Source of the DNA: Bacteroides gallinarum DSM 18171 = JCM 13658
GTDB taxonomy: Bacteria; Bacteroidota; Bacteroidia; Bacteroidales; Bacteroidaceae
Assembly: GCF_000374365.1 (NCBI RefSeq)
Contig: NZ_KB894123.1
Location: 62,001-126,000, forward strand
DNA length: 64,000 nucleotides
Reading direction: 5' to 3'
Shown here piece after piece: positions 47,857 through 56,619 of this stretch. Every line of letters starts with the position of its first letter. Position 1 is the stretch's first letter. Under the pieces are notes generated by a model. That model saw only the letters and a program-made list of their open reading frames with translations. It did not search any database and was not told where the DNA came from. Made by a program: the position numbers and the translations under genes.

Positions 47857-49203
47857 ATGAAATTCAGAAATTGTTTATTAGTGATATTTTCCATGTTGTT
47901 ACTGCACCTCTTCACGGGGTGTAGTGATGACTCAGGAGAAGGAATGGAGGGTTTAAGCCCCGTATCGGGTAACATAGGAAATGAAGTTGTGTTATATGAA
48001 GCCAATCCGAGAGTTTTCGCCCGCACCGATGCCTTGACTGCCATTACGACACGCCTGGACGAAATAAAAGCTTTGGGAACTACTGTTCTTTGGCTGATGC
48101 CCCTTTATGAACAAGGGGTACAGAATGCAGTCGGTTCACCCTATTGCGTGAAAGATTACAAAAAGTTGAATGCCGAGTACGGTACTTTGGACGATGTGAA
48201 AACTTTGGTTGCGGAAGCGCATGGAAAAGGCATGCGTGTAATTTTCGACTGGGTAGCCAATCATACGTCCTGGGACAATGCCTGGATACAGAATAAAGCC
48301 TGGTACACACAAGACGCCGGCGGGAATATCATCTCTCCCGAAGGTATGGAATGGACAGATGTCGCCGATTTGAACTACGATAATGCAGATATGCGCGCTG
48401 CCATGTTGGAAGCTATGAAATATTGGATAGAAACAGTAGATATAGACGGTTATCGTTGCGATTATGCGGAAGGGGTTCCTCATGATTTCTGGCAACAGGC
48501 TATCGAGGAACTGAAGGCAATCAAAGGAGACGAACTGCTGATGCTTGCCGAAGGTAGCGAAGCCGCTTTGTTTACCGACGGGTTCGATTTGGTATATGGG
48601 TGGAATTTCGCACAAGAACTGCAGGATGTCTTTGCCGGGAAATCGAAACTGTCTGCTTTGTATGAGGTGCATAACCAGGAATATAATGGTATCCCTGCGG
48701 GCAAACAACGTTTGCGCTATTCTACCAACCACGATTTGGCTGCGGAAAAGTCTCCATTGGAAGCCTATAAGAACGAACGTGGAGCAATGGCGGCATTTGT
48801 TATCGCCTCTATGCTGGGAGGTACGCCTCTTATATACAGTTCGCAAGAGATTGCTTACGATTCTCCGCTTTCGTTTTTCGAGTATAAATCAATCGATTGG
48901 AACTCGAACCCCGATTACCTGAGTGAATATAAACAACTGATGCAAATTTATAAATCATCGGTAACGCTGAGGGAGGGAATCCTGAAAACCTATGAAACCG
49001 GCAAGGTCGCTTCTTTTTATTACAAGAGCGGAGACAAAGGGTTGCTTGTAATGGTAAATACCACCGATGAAACCCTGACAGTGAAAGCCCCCATAGAGCG
49101 TGTAGGCGATAATGTGAAGAACCTGATGACAGGCGAAGTGACAACACTTCCGATAGCTCTGACGCTGGAACCTTACCAGTATTATATTTGGGAAAAAGAA
49201 TGA
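47857..49203 (+). CDS. GH13 alpha-amylase, predicted surface lipoprotein
   Basis: A 448-residue alpha-amylase family enzyme. The lipoprotein signal ends LFTGC (Cys 22) and is followed by SDDSGEG, an acidic export signal of the Bacteroides type, so it probably sits on the cell surface like SusG. The catalytic residues are visible: nucleophile Asp 202 in GYRCDYAEG, acid/base Glu 232 in LMLAEGSE, and Asp 293 in STNHD. It is much shorter than SusG (about 690) and carries no starch-binding module, which the neighbouring SusE/F-like protein may supply. It is paralogous to the next gene, whose start overlaps its stop (ATGA). Confidence 0.92.
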   Translation: MKFRNCLLVIFSMLLLHLFTGCSDDSGEGMEGLSPVSGNIGNEVVLYEANPRVFARTDALTAITTRLDEIKALGTTVLWLMPLYEQGVQNAVGSPYCVKDYKKLNAEYGTLDDVKTLVAEAHGKGMRVIFDWVANHTSWDNAWIQNKAWYTQDAGGNIISPEGMEWTDVADLNYDNADMRAAMLEAMKYWIETVDIDGYRCDYAEGVPHDFWQQAIEELKAIKGDELLMLAEGSEAALFTDGFDLVYGWNFAQELQDVFAGKSKLSALYEVHNQEYNGIPAGKQRLRYSTNHDLAAEKSPLEAYKNERGAMAAFVIASMLGGTPLIYSSQEIAYDSPLSFFEYKSIDWNSNPDYLSEYKQLMQIYKSSVTLREGILKTYETGKVASFYYKSGDKGLLVMVNTTDETLTVKAPIERVGDNVKNLMTGEVTTLPIALTLEPYQYYIWEKE

Positions 49204-50531
49204 CTGCTATGCGAATAAGGAATATACTGTTTCCGATAGGATTATTGTTATTGCTTTGTGCATGTAGCGGGGCGAGGCGCAATAATGCCGCCTGCTCGTT
49301 GCCCCTTCCCGAGGATGTGGTAATGTATCAGGTAAATCCGCGTGTATTTGCCCCGAGTTCCTCTTTCAATGCGATAGGCGGGTATTTGGATTCCATTTGC
49401 CGGTTAGGAGTAAACGTTGTGTGGTTTATGCCCATTAACGAAGTAGGCCGGGAGAAATCGGTGAATTCTCCTTACTGTGTAAAGGATTATAAATCGGTCA
49501 ATCCGGAGTTCGGTACATTGGATGAATTTAGAGATTTGGTTGATGCTTGCCACAAGAAAGGATTGCATGTCATTATCGATTGGGTGGCAAACCATACCTC
49601 CTGGGACAATGCTTGGATACATAATAAGGAGTGGTATACACAGGATGAGGAAGGAAATATAGTTTCTCCGGCTAATACCGGGTGGAAAGATGTCGCTGAT
49701 TTGAATTTCGACAATAAGGAAATGCGTCTTGCCATGATTGATGCCATGAAATTCTGGGTAGATAGTGTCGGAGTAGACGGCTTTCGTTGCGATGCCGCCG
49801 ATTTTGTTCCTTTCGATTTCTGGAAGCAGGCTATCGATTCGCTCCGGGCAACCCCTCATCGTCCGTTGTTACTATTGGCCGAAGGCAAACGGAAAGACCA
49901 TTTTACTGCCGGATTTGATATGAATTATGCCTGGGATTTCTTGGAAGGCGTTCGCAATGTGTTCGTGAAAGACAGTTGTGTTACCACCTTATTGGATATA
50001 GCACATGCAGAGTATGATACGATTCCTGCCGGAAAGGTAAAACTCCGTTTCATTACTAATCACGACGAAATGGCAAAGATGTCCCCTGTAAAGGAGCTTG
50101 GAGGCGAACGCGGAGCAATGGCGGCCTTTGTGCTTTCATCCTATCTGCAGGGAGGCGCGCTGATTTACAGCTCGCAGGAAGTAGCCTTTCCGGAACGTGT
50201 GGATTTCTTCCATTATTGTCACATAGACTGGAATGCCGATAATGCGATACGGACGGAATATGAAATCTTGATGAGGCTTTATAATGATTATCCTGCCATT
50301 CGTAAAGGAAACCTGAAGACTTATCCGGACTGCAATGTGGCGGCGTTTCAAAAAGAAACGGCTCAGGACCGTTTCCTAATCGTGGTGAATGTACGCAATA
50401 CAGCCCAGGCCTTTTTGTTGCCCGAAGAGTGGAAAGGGCATGAATGTACGGATGTGTATCGGGACACTCCGGTTGTATTGGCAGATACGTTGCGTCTGGC
50501 TCCCTATGAATATAGAATACTTAAATATTAG
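49200..50531 (+). CDS. GH13 alpha-amylase, predicted periplasmic
   Basis: A 443-residue GH13 enzyme clearly related to the preceding gene, so a tandem duplication is likely. Catalytic Asp 198 (GFRCDAADF), Glu 228 (LLAEGKRK) and Asp 289 (FITNHDE) are intact. It has a lipoprotein-like signal (LLLLLCACSGARRN), but the residues after the cysteine are basic and neutral, not acidic. Retention in the periplasm is therefore inferred, the role SusA has in the B. thetaiotaomicron system. The start overlaps the previous stop by 4 bases; an ATG at 49209 is an alternative. Confidence 0.92.
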   Translation: MTAMRIRNILFPIGLLLLLCACSGARRNNAACSLPLPEDVVMYQVNPRVFAPSSSFNAIGGYLDSICRLGVNVVWFMPINEVGREKSVNSPYCVKDYKSVNPEFGTLDEFRDLVDACHKKGLHVIIDWVANHTSWDNAWIHNKEWYTQDEEGNIVSPANTGWKDVADLNFDNKEMRLAMIDAMKFWVDSVGVDGFRCDAADFVPFDFWKQAIDSLRATPHRPLLLLAEGKRKDHFTAGFDMNYAWDFLEGVRNVFVKDSCVTTLLDIAHAEYDTIPAGKVKLRFITNHDEMAKMSPVKELGGERGAMAAFVLSSYLQGGALIYSSQEVAFPERVDFFHYCHIDWNADNAIRTEYEILMRLYNDYPAIRKGNLKTYPDCNVAAFQKETAQDRFLIVVNVRNTAQAFLLPEEWKGHECTDVYRDTPVVLADTLRLAPYEYRILKY

Positions 50532-50537
50532 GACATA

Positions 50538-52685
50538 ATGAATATGATAAAAACGACACTCCTCGGGTTGCTGTTGTGTGCAGCATCTCAGGTGTTTGCC
50601 CAGCATTTGGCATCACCGAACGGAAATTTGGAATTGTTATTCCGGCTGGATAACGGCGTACCTACCTACCAGCTTACTTATAAAAGTAAAACTGTGATTG
50701 CTACCAGTCGGTTGGGGTTGGAAATGGAAGAAGCCTCGCTGACCGGTGGCTTCACGCAAAGCAGCATCCGGAATACCTCTTTTGATGAAACATGGACACC
50801 TGTTTGGGGCGAATATGACCGTATTCGTAATCAATATAACGAGATGCTTGTAACCTTGACACAGGAAAACGAACATAATCGTATATTGTTGCTTCGTTTC
50901 CGCCTTTTCGACGACGGACTGGGATTCCGTTATGAATTGCCGGAACAAGAGTCGATGAACTATTTGACTGTAAAGGAGGAACATACCGAGTTTAATCTGA
51001 CCGGTAACCACAAAACCTTTTGCATTCCCGGCGATTACGATACCAACGAGTTCGCTTACACTACCGCCCCTCTTTCCGGGATAAAAGAAGGTATGGAGAA
51101 AAATCTGTGTAAGAAAGGTTATGAATCTAAGGCTACTTCTTTTACAGTACAAACTCCGTTGATGATGAAGAGTGCCGACGGACTCTACATCAATATACAC
51201 GAAGCCGCTTTGGTAGACTACTCCGGCATGCTGTTGAATGTGGACGATAAAGCTTTCCGTTTGAGTTCCCATCTTACTCCTGATAAATTGGGCAAGAAAG
51301 GTTATTTACAGCTTCCGTGCCATACGCCCTGGCGTACTGTCATTGTCAGCGACGATGCCCGGGATATCCTTGCTTCGCAGTTGATATTGAATTTGAATGA
51401 GCCTTGTCGTTTTGAGGATACCTCCTGGATTAAACCGCAGAAGTTCATCGGCGTGTGGTGGGAGATGTTTACCGGAGAAGGCCGTACATGGGCATATAGC
51501 GACTACTACAAAGCCAAACCGGGAATTACGGACTATACGGCGATAACCCCTAACGGACGCCATGCCGCCAATACCGCGCATGTAAAAGAGTATATCGACT
51601 TTGCTGCAGAGAATGGTATCGATGCTGTTTTGGTAGAGGGCTGGAACGAAGGCTGGGAAGACTGGGCTTCTTACCGTAAAGACCGTCAGTTCCTTTTTAC
51701 CAAGCCTTATCCCGATTTCGATGTAGAGGAACTGCATCGCTATGCCGCCGGTAAGGGGGTACGCATTATGATGCACCATGAAACATCTGCCAACGCCGCC
51801 GACTATGAACGTCAGTTGGAGGGAGCTTTTCAGTATATGGTAAACAATGGGTATAATTCGGTGAAGACGGGCTATGTAGGCTATGTCATTCCGCGTAGCG
51901 AGTATCATTCGTCACAATGGATGAACAACCACTATATCCACGTAGTGAAACGTGCTGCCGCTTATAAGATTATGGTAGACAGCCACGAGGCGGTGCGCCC
52001 CACCGGTTTGTGCCGTACCTATCCCAATTGGCTTGCACAGGAGTCTGCACGTGGCGGGGAGTTCGAGTCGATGGGAGGAAACGACCCCGACCATACTACA
52101 ATCCTTCCTTTCACCCGTTTAAAAGGCGGGCCTATGGATTATACTCCCGGTATTTTCGAAACCCGTTTAAGTTATTACAAGGGAGATAAGATGAAAGAAC
52201 AGGCCGGTACGACCTTGGTCAAGCAACTGGCTTTGTATCTCACCATGCCGAGTCCTATCCAAATGGCCGCCGATAAACCGTCCAATTACCGCCGTTTTAT
52301 GGATGCTTTCCAATTTATCAAAGACGTTCCGGTAGATTGGGCTGACAGCCGTTATCTGGAGGCTGAACCGGGAGATTATATCACTGTCGCCCGTAAAGCT
52401 AAAGACCGTGAAGAATGGTTTGTAGGTGCAATCACCGATGAGAATGCACGTACTGCGGTTATTCCTTTTGATTATCTTCCTGAGGGAAAGAAATATATCG
52501 CTACTATTTATGAGGATGGCAAGGACGCCGATTGGGCTGCCAATCCGCAAAGTTATCGCATCCGCCGGGTGGTAGTGATGAATAAGAGCACCTTGAAGCA
52601 ATGGTTGGCGCCCGGCGGCGGAGCAGCCATTAGCCTGAAAGAAGCTACCGGGGAAAACCTCAGAGGGTTGAAAGAAATTAAATAA
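50538..52685 (+). CDS. susB: GH97 alpha-glucosidase (SusB-like)
   Basis: A 715-residue GH97 enzyme with a signal peptide (LLGLLLCAASQVFA), so it is periplasmic. It has the N-terminal beta domain, the catalytic barrel and a C-terminal domain. Acidic residues characteristic of the inverting SusB group appear in VLVEGWNEGWEDW, DSHEAVRPTGLCRTYPNW and RGGEFESMGG. It would remove glucose from the non-reducing end of imported malto-oligosaccharides. The gene is last in the sus-like operon, six bases after the second GH13 gene, and is followed by a terminator. Confidence 0.93.
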   Translation: MNMIKTTLLGLLLCAASQVFAQHLASPNGNLELLFRLDNGVPTYQLTYKSKTVIATSRLGLEMEEASLTGGFTQSSIRNTSFDETWTPVWGEYDRIRNQYNEMLVTLTQENEHNRILLLRFRLFDDGLGFRYELPEQESMNYLTVKEEHTEFNLTGNHKTFCIPGDYDTNEFAYTTAPLSGIKEGMEKNLCKKGYESKATSFTVQTPLMMKSADGLYINIHEAALVDYSGMLLNVDDKAFRLSSHLTPDKLGKKGYLQLPCHTPWRTVIVSDDARDILASQLILNLNEPCRFEDTSWIKPQKFIGVWWEMFTGEGRTWAYSDYYKAKPGITDYTAITPNGRHAANTAHVKEYIDFAAENGIDAVLVEGWNEGWEDWASYRKDRQFLFTKPYPDFDVEELHRYAAGKGVRIMMHHETSANAADYERQLEGAFQYMVNNGYNSVKTGYVGYVIPRSEYHSSQWMNNHYIHVVKRAAAYKIMVDSHEAVRPTGLCRTYPNWLAQESARGGEFESMGGNDPDHTTILPFTRLKGGPMDYTPGIFETRLSYYKGDKMKEQAGTTLVKQLALYLTMPSPIQMAADKPSNYRRFMDAFQFIKDVPVDWADSRYLEAEPGDYITVARKAKDREEWFVGAITDENARTAVIPFDYLPEGKKYIATIYEDGKDADWAANPQSYRIRRVVVMNKSTLKQWLAPGGGAAISLKEATGENLRGLKEIK

Positions 52686-52725
52686 AGGATATTATCCAGC
52701 ATTTAATAGTAAAGTTAACAATAGG

Positions 52726-52760
52726 AAAGCACGGACCGTGAGGCTCGTGCTTTTGTTTTC
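52726..52760 (+). terminator. Terminator of the sus-like operon
   Basis: AAAGCACG (52726-52733) pairs with CGTGCTTT (52746-52753), followed by TTTTGTTTTCC. It lies 40 bases after the GH97 stop. Confidence 0.8.
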
Positions 52761-52805
52761 CTTTCTACCGCTTATTCCATTGATTGCAGCGTATTTATAT
52801 GTTTT

Positions 52806-52829
52806 TTTCAGACTTTTGCGCTATCTTTG
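52806..52829 (+). promoter_or_regulatory. Predicted prfB promoter
   Basis: TATCTTTG at 52822-52829 matches TAnnTTTG, 31 bases before the prfB start; TTTC lies 12 bases upstream. Confidence 0.6.
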
Positions 52830-52860
52830 CAGTCCGAAAGATAGAATTTGAAAAAAGCAT

Positions 52861-53979
52861 ATGATTACCATTGAACAACTGAAAGATATCAAGGAACGTA
52901 CCGAAGCACTAAACCGCTATCTGGACATCGAAGGAAAGAAAATACAAGTAGAAGAGGAGCAGTTGCGTACGCAGGCTCCGGGTTTCTGGGATAACCAGAA
53001 AGCTGCCGAAGCGCAGATGAAAAAGGTAAAAGGCTTGCAGCAATGGATTTCCGGTTACAATGAAGTCAAGACTTTGGCGGACGAGTTGCAGCTTGCATTT
53101 GATTTCTACAAAGACGACCTGGTAACGGAGGAAGAAGTAGATGAAACCTATGCAAAGGCATCTGCTGCGGTAGAAGCGCTCGAACTCAAGAATATGCTTC
53201 GTGAGGAAGCCGACCAAATGGACTGCGTGCTGAAGATTAATTCCGGTGCGGGTGGTACGGAAAGCCAGGACTGGGCAAGCATGCTGATGCGTATGTATCT
53301 GCGTTATGCTGAAACTCACGGCTATAAAGCCACCGTTGCCAACTTGCAAGAAGGCGATGAAGCCGGAATCAAGACCTGTACCATTGAGATAGCCGGCGAT
53401 TATGCTTACGGATATTTGAAAGGCGAGAACGGTGTACACCGCCTGGTACGCGTTTCTCCTTATAATGCCCAAGGTAAACGTATGACATCCTTTGCATCCG
53501 TTTTCGTTACCCCGTTAGTGGACGACACGATTGAGGTGAATATCAATGTTGCCAATATTTCATGGGATACTTTCCGTTCCAGCGGTGCAGGCGGACAGAA
53601 TGTGAATAAAGTAGAGTCGGGTGTACGTCTGCGTTACCAGTTCAAAGACCCTTATACCGGTGAGGAGGAAGAAATCCTGATTGAGAATACGGAAACGCGC
53701 GACCAGCCGAAGAACCGCGAAAATGCAATGCGCCAGTTGCGCTCTATCCTGTACGATAAGGAGCTTCAGCATCGTATGGCGGAGCAGGCGAAAGTGGAAG
53801 CCGGTAAGAAGAAAATCGAGTGGGGGTCGCAGATTCGCAGCTACGTTTTCGACGACCGTCGTGTAAAAGACCACCGTACCAACTTCCAGACATCCGACGT
53901 AAACGGTGTAATGGACGGTAAGATAGATGGCTTCGTCAAGGCCTATCTAATGGAATTTGCCGGAGGTGATAACATTTAA
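52861..53979 (+). CDS. prfB: Peptide chain release factor 2
   Basis: A 372-residue class I release factor that recognises UGA and UAA and triggers peptide release. The catalytic GGQ is at residues 244-246 (SSGAGGQNVNKVES). The codon-reading tripeptide, SPF in E. coli RF2, appears as SPY at 199-201. The reading frame is continuous: at the place where many bacteria have an in-frame UGA and +1 shift (here Leu21-Asp22, bases 52921-52926), there is no stop. The autoregulatory frameshift is therefore absent. It is preceded by its own promoter and followed by a perfect hairpin terminator. Confidence 0.96.
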   Translation: MITIEQLKDIKERTEALNRYLDIEGKKIQVEEEQLRTQAPGFWDNQKAAEAQMKKVKGLQQWISGYNEVKTLADELQLAFDFYKDDLVTEEEVDETYAKASAAVEALELKNMLREEADQMDCVLKINSGAGGTESQDWASMLMRMYLRYAETHGYKATVANLQEGDEAGIKTCTIEIAGDYAYGYLKGENGVHRLVRVSPYNAQGKRMTSFASVFVTPLVDDTIEVNINVANISWDTFRSSGAGGQNVNKVESGVRLRYQFKDPYTGEEEEILIENTETRDQPKNRENAMRQLRSILYDKELQHRMAEQAKVEAGKKKIEWGSQIRSYVFDDRRVKDHRTNFQTSDVNGVMDGKIDGFVKAYLMEFAGGDNI

Positions 53980-54052
53980 TCCTTTTTTAATTAACTTCGT
54001 TGCCCGGAACAAGTTAACAAAGTTGGATGTAACAAGTTAATATCGTATATAT

Positions 54053-54099
54053 GGGAAGTTAACATCGTGTACCCGGTGATGTTAACTTCCCGTTTTTTT
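54053..54099 (+). terminator. Intrinsic terminator of prfB
   Basis: Perfect 14-bp stem (54053-54066 with 54078-54091), 11-nt loop, then seven T. Two further partial copies of the GTTAA motif precede it (54013-54042). Confidence 0.93.
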
Positions 54100-54112
54100 C
54101 TTTTGGAAATAC

Positions 54113-54156
54113 TTGGAAACTTCCCGAATTTCCTTTTACTTTGTTTGTCGTTGAAC
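54113..54156 (+). promoter_or_regulatory. 44-bp promoter element, copy 1
   Basis: This 44-bp segment matches 56638-56681 at 41 of 44 positions. It contains TTG at 54113, 21 bases and TACTTTG at 54137-54143, resembling the Bacteroides promoter. It lies 20 bases upstream of the small ORF at 54176. Confidence 0.75.
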
Positions 54157-54175
54157 TTTAAACTATAAAAACACC

Positions 54176-54310
54176 ATGGGAAAGAGTAAGAAGAAAATAA
54201 TGCACAGCCAGAAAGAAGAACAACAAGCCAAGAAGGTATTACTGATTATCGGAGTCGTTGCTTTGGTATTGGTAGTGGCCATGTTGGTAGGTTATTCTTT
54301 CTTAGGCTAA
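54176..54310 (+). CDS. Small single-helix membrane protein (44 aa)
   Basis: A 44-residue ORF: a lysine-rich start (MGKSKKKIMHSQKEEQQAKK) followed by one hydrophobic segment (VLLIIGVVALVLVVAMLVGY). The expected topology is a short cytoplasmic basic tail and one inner-membrane helix. It lies directly after a promoter-like element and 13 bases before the CYTH gene, so the two probably share a transcript. No family is recognised. Reality is supported by the promoter, the spacing and the clean helix. Confidence 0.7.
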   Translation: MGKSKKKIMHSQKEEQQAKKVLLIIGVVALVLVVAMLVGYSFLG

Positions 54311-54323
54311 TCGAAGATAAGAT

Positions 54324-54791
54324 ATGCCGCAGGAGATAGAACGGAAATTTCTCGTAAAGGGACAGTATAAATCGCAGGCATACGCACAAAGCCGTATTAT
54401 TCAAGGATATATCAGTAGTGCGCGGGGACGGACGGTAAGAGTGCGTATCCGCGACGGGCAAGGATATCTCACGATAAAAGGCGCGTCCGACGCATCCGGA
54501 ACCAGCCGTTACGAATGGGAGAAAGAGATTCCTTTGAATGAAGCCGAAGACCTGATGAAGTTGTGCGAACCGGGCATTATCGACAAGACCCGTTATCTGG
54601 TACGTAGCGGCAAGCATATTTTCGAGGTAGATGAGTTCTACGGAGAAAATGAAGGGCTGGTCGTAGCCGAGGTAGAACTTACCTCCGAAGATGAATTTTT
54701 TGAGAAGCCCGATTTTATCGGGCAGGAAGTAACGGGAGATGTTCGCTATTATAATTCACAACTGATGAAACACCCTTATAGATACTGGTAG
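54324..54791 (+). CDS. CYTH domain protein (triphosphate tunnel enzyme)
   Basis: A 155-residue CYTH-fold protein. The signature EIERKF (ExExK) at residues 4-9 is followed by alternating charged beta strands (RTVRVRIRDGQGYLTIKG, YEWEKEIPLNEAE, FEVDEFYGENEGLVVAEVEL) that would line the triphosphate-binding tunnel. Members hydrolyse tripolyphosphate or nucleoside triphosphates, or act as thiamine triphosphatases or adenylyl cyclases in other groups. Simple bacterial forms like this one are most often triphosphatases. It follows the 44-residue membrane peptide by 13 bases. A bidirectional hairpin terminator follows. Confidence 0.93.
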   Translation: MPQEIERKFLVKGQYKSQAYAQSRIIQGYISSARGRTVRVRIRDGQGYLTIKGASDASGTSRYEWEKEIPLNEAEDLMKLCEPGIIDKTRYLVRSGKHIFEVDEFYGENEGLVVAEVELTSEDEFFEKPDFIGQEVTGDVRYYNSQLMKHPYRYW

Positions 54792-54820
54792 GTGAAAATT
54801 GGGTTTGCAAGAGATAAGAT

Positions 54821-55055
54821 TCACCGCAGATTACCCGGATTAATACAGGGTAACTATATATTGTCTTACAGTGTGAATCCTTGTTAAGTATTAGAGTATA
54901 TTAAAATATAAACCCTCTATAAATCGTATAATCGTTTATAGAGGGTTTTGCTGTAAGATAGTATATAGTCACCTAATACAGATTTTCATAGATTATCTAT
55001 GTTGATAATCAGATGTTCAAATTCAATCCGTATTAATTCGGGTAATCTGTGGTGA
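54821..55055. repeat. 26-bp inverted repeat around a terminator
   Basis: Arms 54821-54846 and 55030-55055 are reverse complements with two mismatches in 26, about 183 bp apart. The core CAGATTACCCGGATT resembles that of the repeat at 3485-3586. The terminator 54911-54947 lies between the arms, in the gap between two convergent genes. Confidence 0.78.
54911..54950. terminator. Bidirectional terminator
   Basis: Perfect 13-bp stem (54911-54923 with 54935-54947) with a T-run on the plus strand and a shorter one on the minus strand, between the convergent CYTH and lipoprotein genes. Confidence 0.8.
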
Positions 55056-55085
55056 ACTTTCACACAATCTTCTTTTCTTGCCTGT

Positions 55086-55865
55086 TTAAGGAGTCGTAAC
55101 GCTTTTTATCGGACTGTACACCGTACCCGAGGTAGTTTTCAGCACCCCTTTTATATAATACGTAGTCTTGCTTCTGAGTCCGGCTACAATCTTGCATGTT
55201 CCGGAGGTCTGTCCTCCTCCGAGAGATGCGTAGAGAGAACCTTCCGCATCGGAAGTGGGGCCGCCTACAACTCCCAGGCTTTTTATTTCACTGGCGCTGA
55301 CACCGCTTGTCTGTAAGGTGACGTTGATTTGCAGGCCAGTCGTGGTTTTCTTTTGGGCGCTGATTTTGGTTATCTTTACGCTGCCCTTACCCGTGGCTTC
55401 CTCATCGCCGTCGCCGGAAGCACTGCTGCCGATGCGCTCGTAAGTGCCTTGACCGTAGTATTCGTAGCCGTCCTCCTTGTAGCTCAGCTCCAGAACGAGG
55501 GTGTTGGCATCCAGTTTGGAGATAGTGTACTTCTCTTCGTCGATGCTTCCTTCGTCCAAGATGAGCTTATTGCCCGAAATCTCCCAGTTGAAAGAATAAT
55601 AATCCCCGTAGGAAGTATCCGAAAAACTACCTTTTCCATTGTCGTTGAAAACATACTTCTCGCTGGTGTACTTCTCGTCCCACTGGTTTCTGTCACCGTC
55701 CTCGATTTCGTAGCCGCTTGTCCTGGTAGACTGCCATGCACCCACGATGAGGCTCTCGGCATCTCCGGAGATACCGTCTTCATCGTCTCCGCAGGCAGTA
55801 AAGCAGAGCGCGGTGCAGAATAACGTCCCCAGTAGCCATAAATAATTACTTCTTTTCATTTTCAT
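55086..55865 (-). CDS. Lipocalin-like surface lipoprotein
   Basis: A 259-residue lipoprotein (FCTALCFTAC, followed by GDDEDG, an acidic surface-export signal). Residues 35-145 form a lipocalin-like beta domain beginning LIVGAWQSTRTSGYEIEDG and ending GQGTYERIG, rich in Tyr, Asp and Glu. After an acidic linker, a C-terminal domain (about 160-259) resembles a fibronectin-type or Ig-like fold (KSLGVVGGPTSDAEG, TTYYIKGVLKT). The ligand is unknown. It is convergent with the CYTH gene. A TACTTTTG box at 55903-55910 on its strand may be its promoter. Confidence 0.85.
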   Translation of the reverse strand: MKMKRSNYLWLLGTLFCTALCFTACGDDEDGISGDAESLIVGAWQSTRTSGYEIEDGDRNQWDEKYTSEKYVFNDNGKGSFSDTSYGDYYSFNWEISGNKLILDEGSIDEEKYTISKLDANTLVLELSYKEDGYEYYGQGTYERIGSSASGDGDEEATGKGSVKITKISAQKKTTTGLQINVTLQTSGVSASEIKSLGVVGGPTSDAEGSLYASLGGGQTSGTCKIVAGLRSKTTYYIKGVLKTTSGTVYSPIKSVTTP

Positions 55866-55902
55866 GTGATATTTGTCGGTTGGTTATTTCCTTATTCGCC
55901 TG

Positions 55903-55910
55903 CAAAAGTA
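55903..55910 (-). promoter_or_regulatory. Predicted -7 box of the lipoprotein gene
   Basis: TACTTTTG on the minus strand (55910-55903) matches TAnnTTTG and lies about 40 bases before the start codon. No clear -33 element. Confidence 0.5.
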
Positions 55911-55955
55911 GGCAAATAAGCAGCGGCGGTTTATTAAAAGGCAGTTCCGAATAGT

Positions 55956-56240
55956 TTACATAATCGTATCCTCTTTGGATACGGGAAACGGTACGGCAGA
56001 GGCAGATGCCGTGCGGGAAGCCGGTACACTCCCGGCATTCACGGCGTTTGCCAGGTCTTGGAAGAAGTTATGCTTCAGAATACAGGAGATACGCCAGAGC
56101 AACTGGATATCGATATTCTCTTTCCGGAAAATCTTGTAGACATTGGGGCGGGTACAGCACAACTGCGCTGCGAACCAAGTAACGGTCCGTCCCTGCTCGT
56201 GGAGGACACATTCGATGAGTTGTCCGGCGTGAATCGTCAT
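55956..56240 (-). CDS. Small helix-turn-helix protein
   Basis: A 94-residue protein whose first 65 residues look like an XRE-type helix-turn-helix: IECVLHEQGRTVTWFAAQL, CTRPNVYKIFRKENID and LLWRISCILKHNFF. The remaining 30 residues are Ala/Ser/Pro-rich and probably unstructured. It may bind DNA, but its target is unknown. A TACCTTCG box at 56272-56279 (one mismatch to TAnnTTTG) could be its promoter. The upstream region to 56627 contains a structured minus-strand segment that could alternatively be its leader. Confidence 0.72.
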   Translation of the reverse strand: MTIHAGQLIECVLHEQGRTVTWFAAQLCCTRPNVYKIFRKENIDIQLLWRISCILKHNFFQDLANAVNAGSVPASRTASASAVPFPVSKEDTIM

Positions 56241-56311
56241 TTTGCGTTACCCGTAAGCGTGCCCGGACTCCCGAAGGTACTGATTGTATCGTGGCGTGAC
56301 TGAAAAAGCAC

Positions 56312-56613
56312 AGAGAAAAAGCGTGGGAATCCTTACTTTTACCCGTTCCGTGTTTCAGGCCTTCGCAATGCCCACCCTTCGAGAACGAGCAACGCAGAAA
56401 GCCCACGCTGATATGTACAGCAAACCCGCCTGCCTCCCCTTGCCGGAGACGCATGGCCGTTCGGATAAAGACATATCAGGAGGACGCTTCGTCGCGTTGT
56501 TTTCCGAAGGGACAAAAGTTGCGAAGTTTTGAAACACGAAAAACGAACGTTTGTAAACGCCATCTCTATATCGGCATCTCCCACACCCACCCGAAGGCTT
56601 TCTGCGGAAAGAC
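56312..56613 (-). ncRNA. Candidate structured noncoding RNA (about 300 nt)
   Basis: Starts downstream of a TATTTTTG box (56627-56620). A closing stem pairs 56597-56607 with 56393-56403 (11 bp, perfect). An internal 9-bp perfect stem pairs 56471-56479 with 56408-56416 and holds a smaller GC hairpin. The 3' end has CCCACGCT (56327-56320) pairing with AGCGTGGG (56409-56402), followed by five T, like an intrinsic terminator. The terminator arm adjoins and partly competes with the closing stems, so a switch is possible. Several frames are open but none has protein-like features. Neither 6S, tmRNA, RNase P nor SRP RNA signatures are seen. It could also be the leader of the HTH gene. Confidence 0.5.
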
Positions 56614-56619
56614 GCGTTG

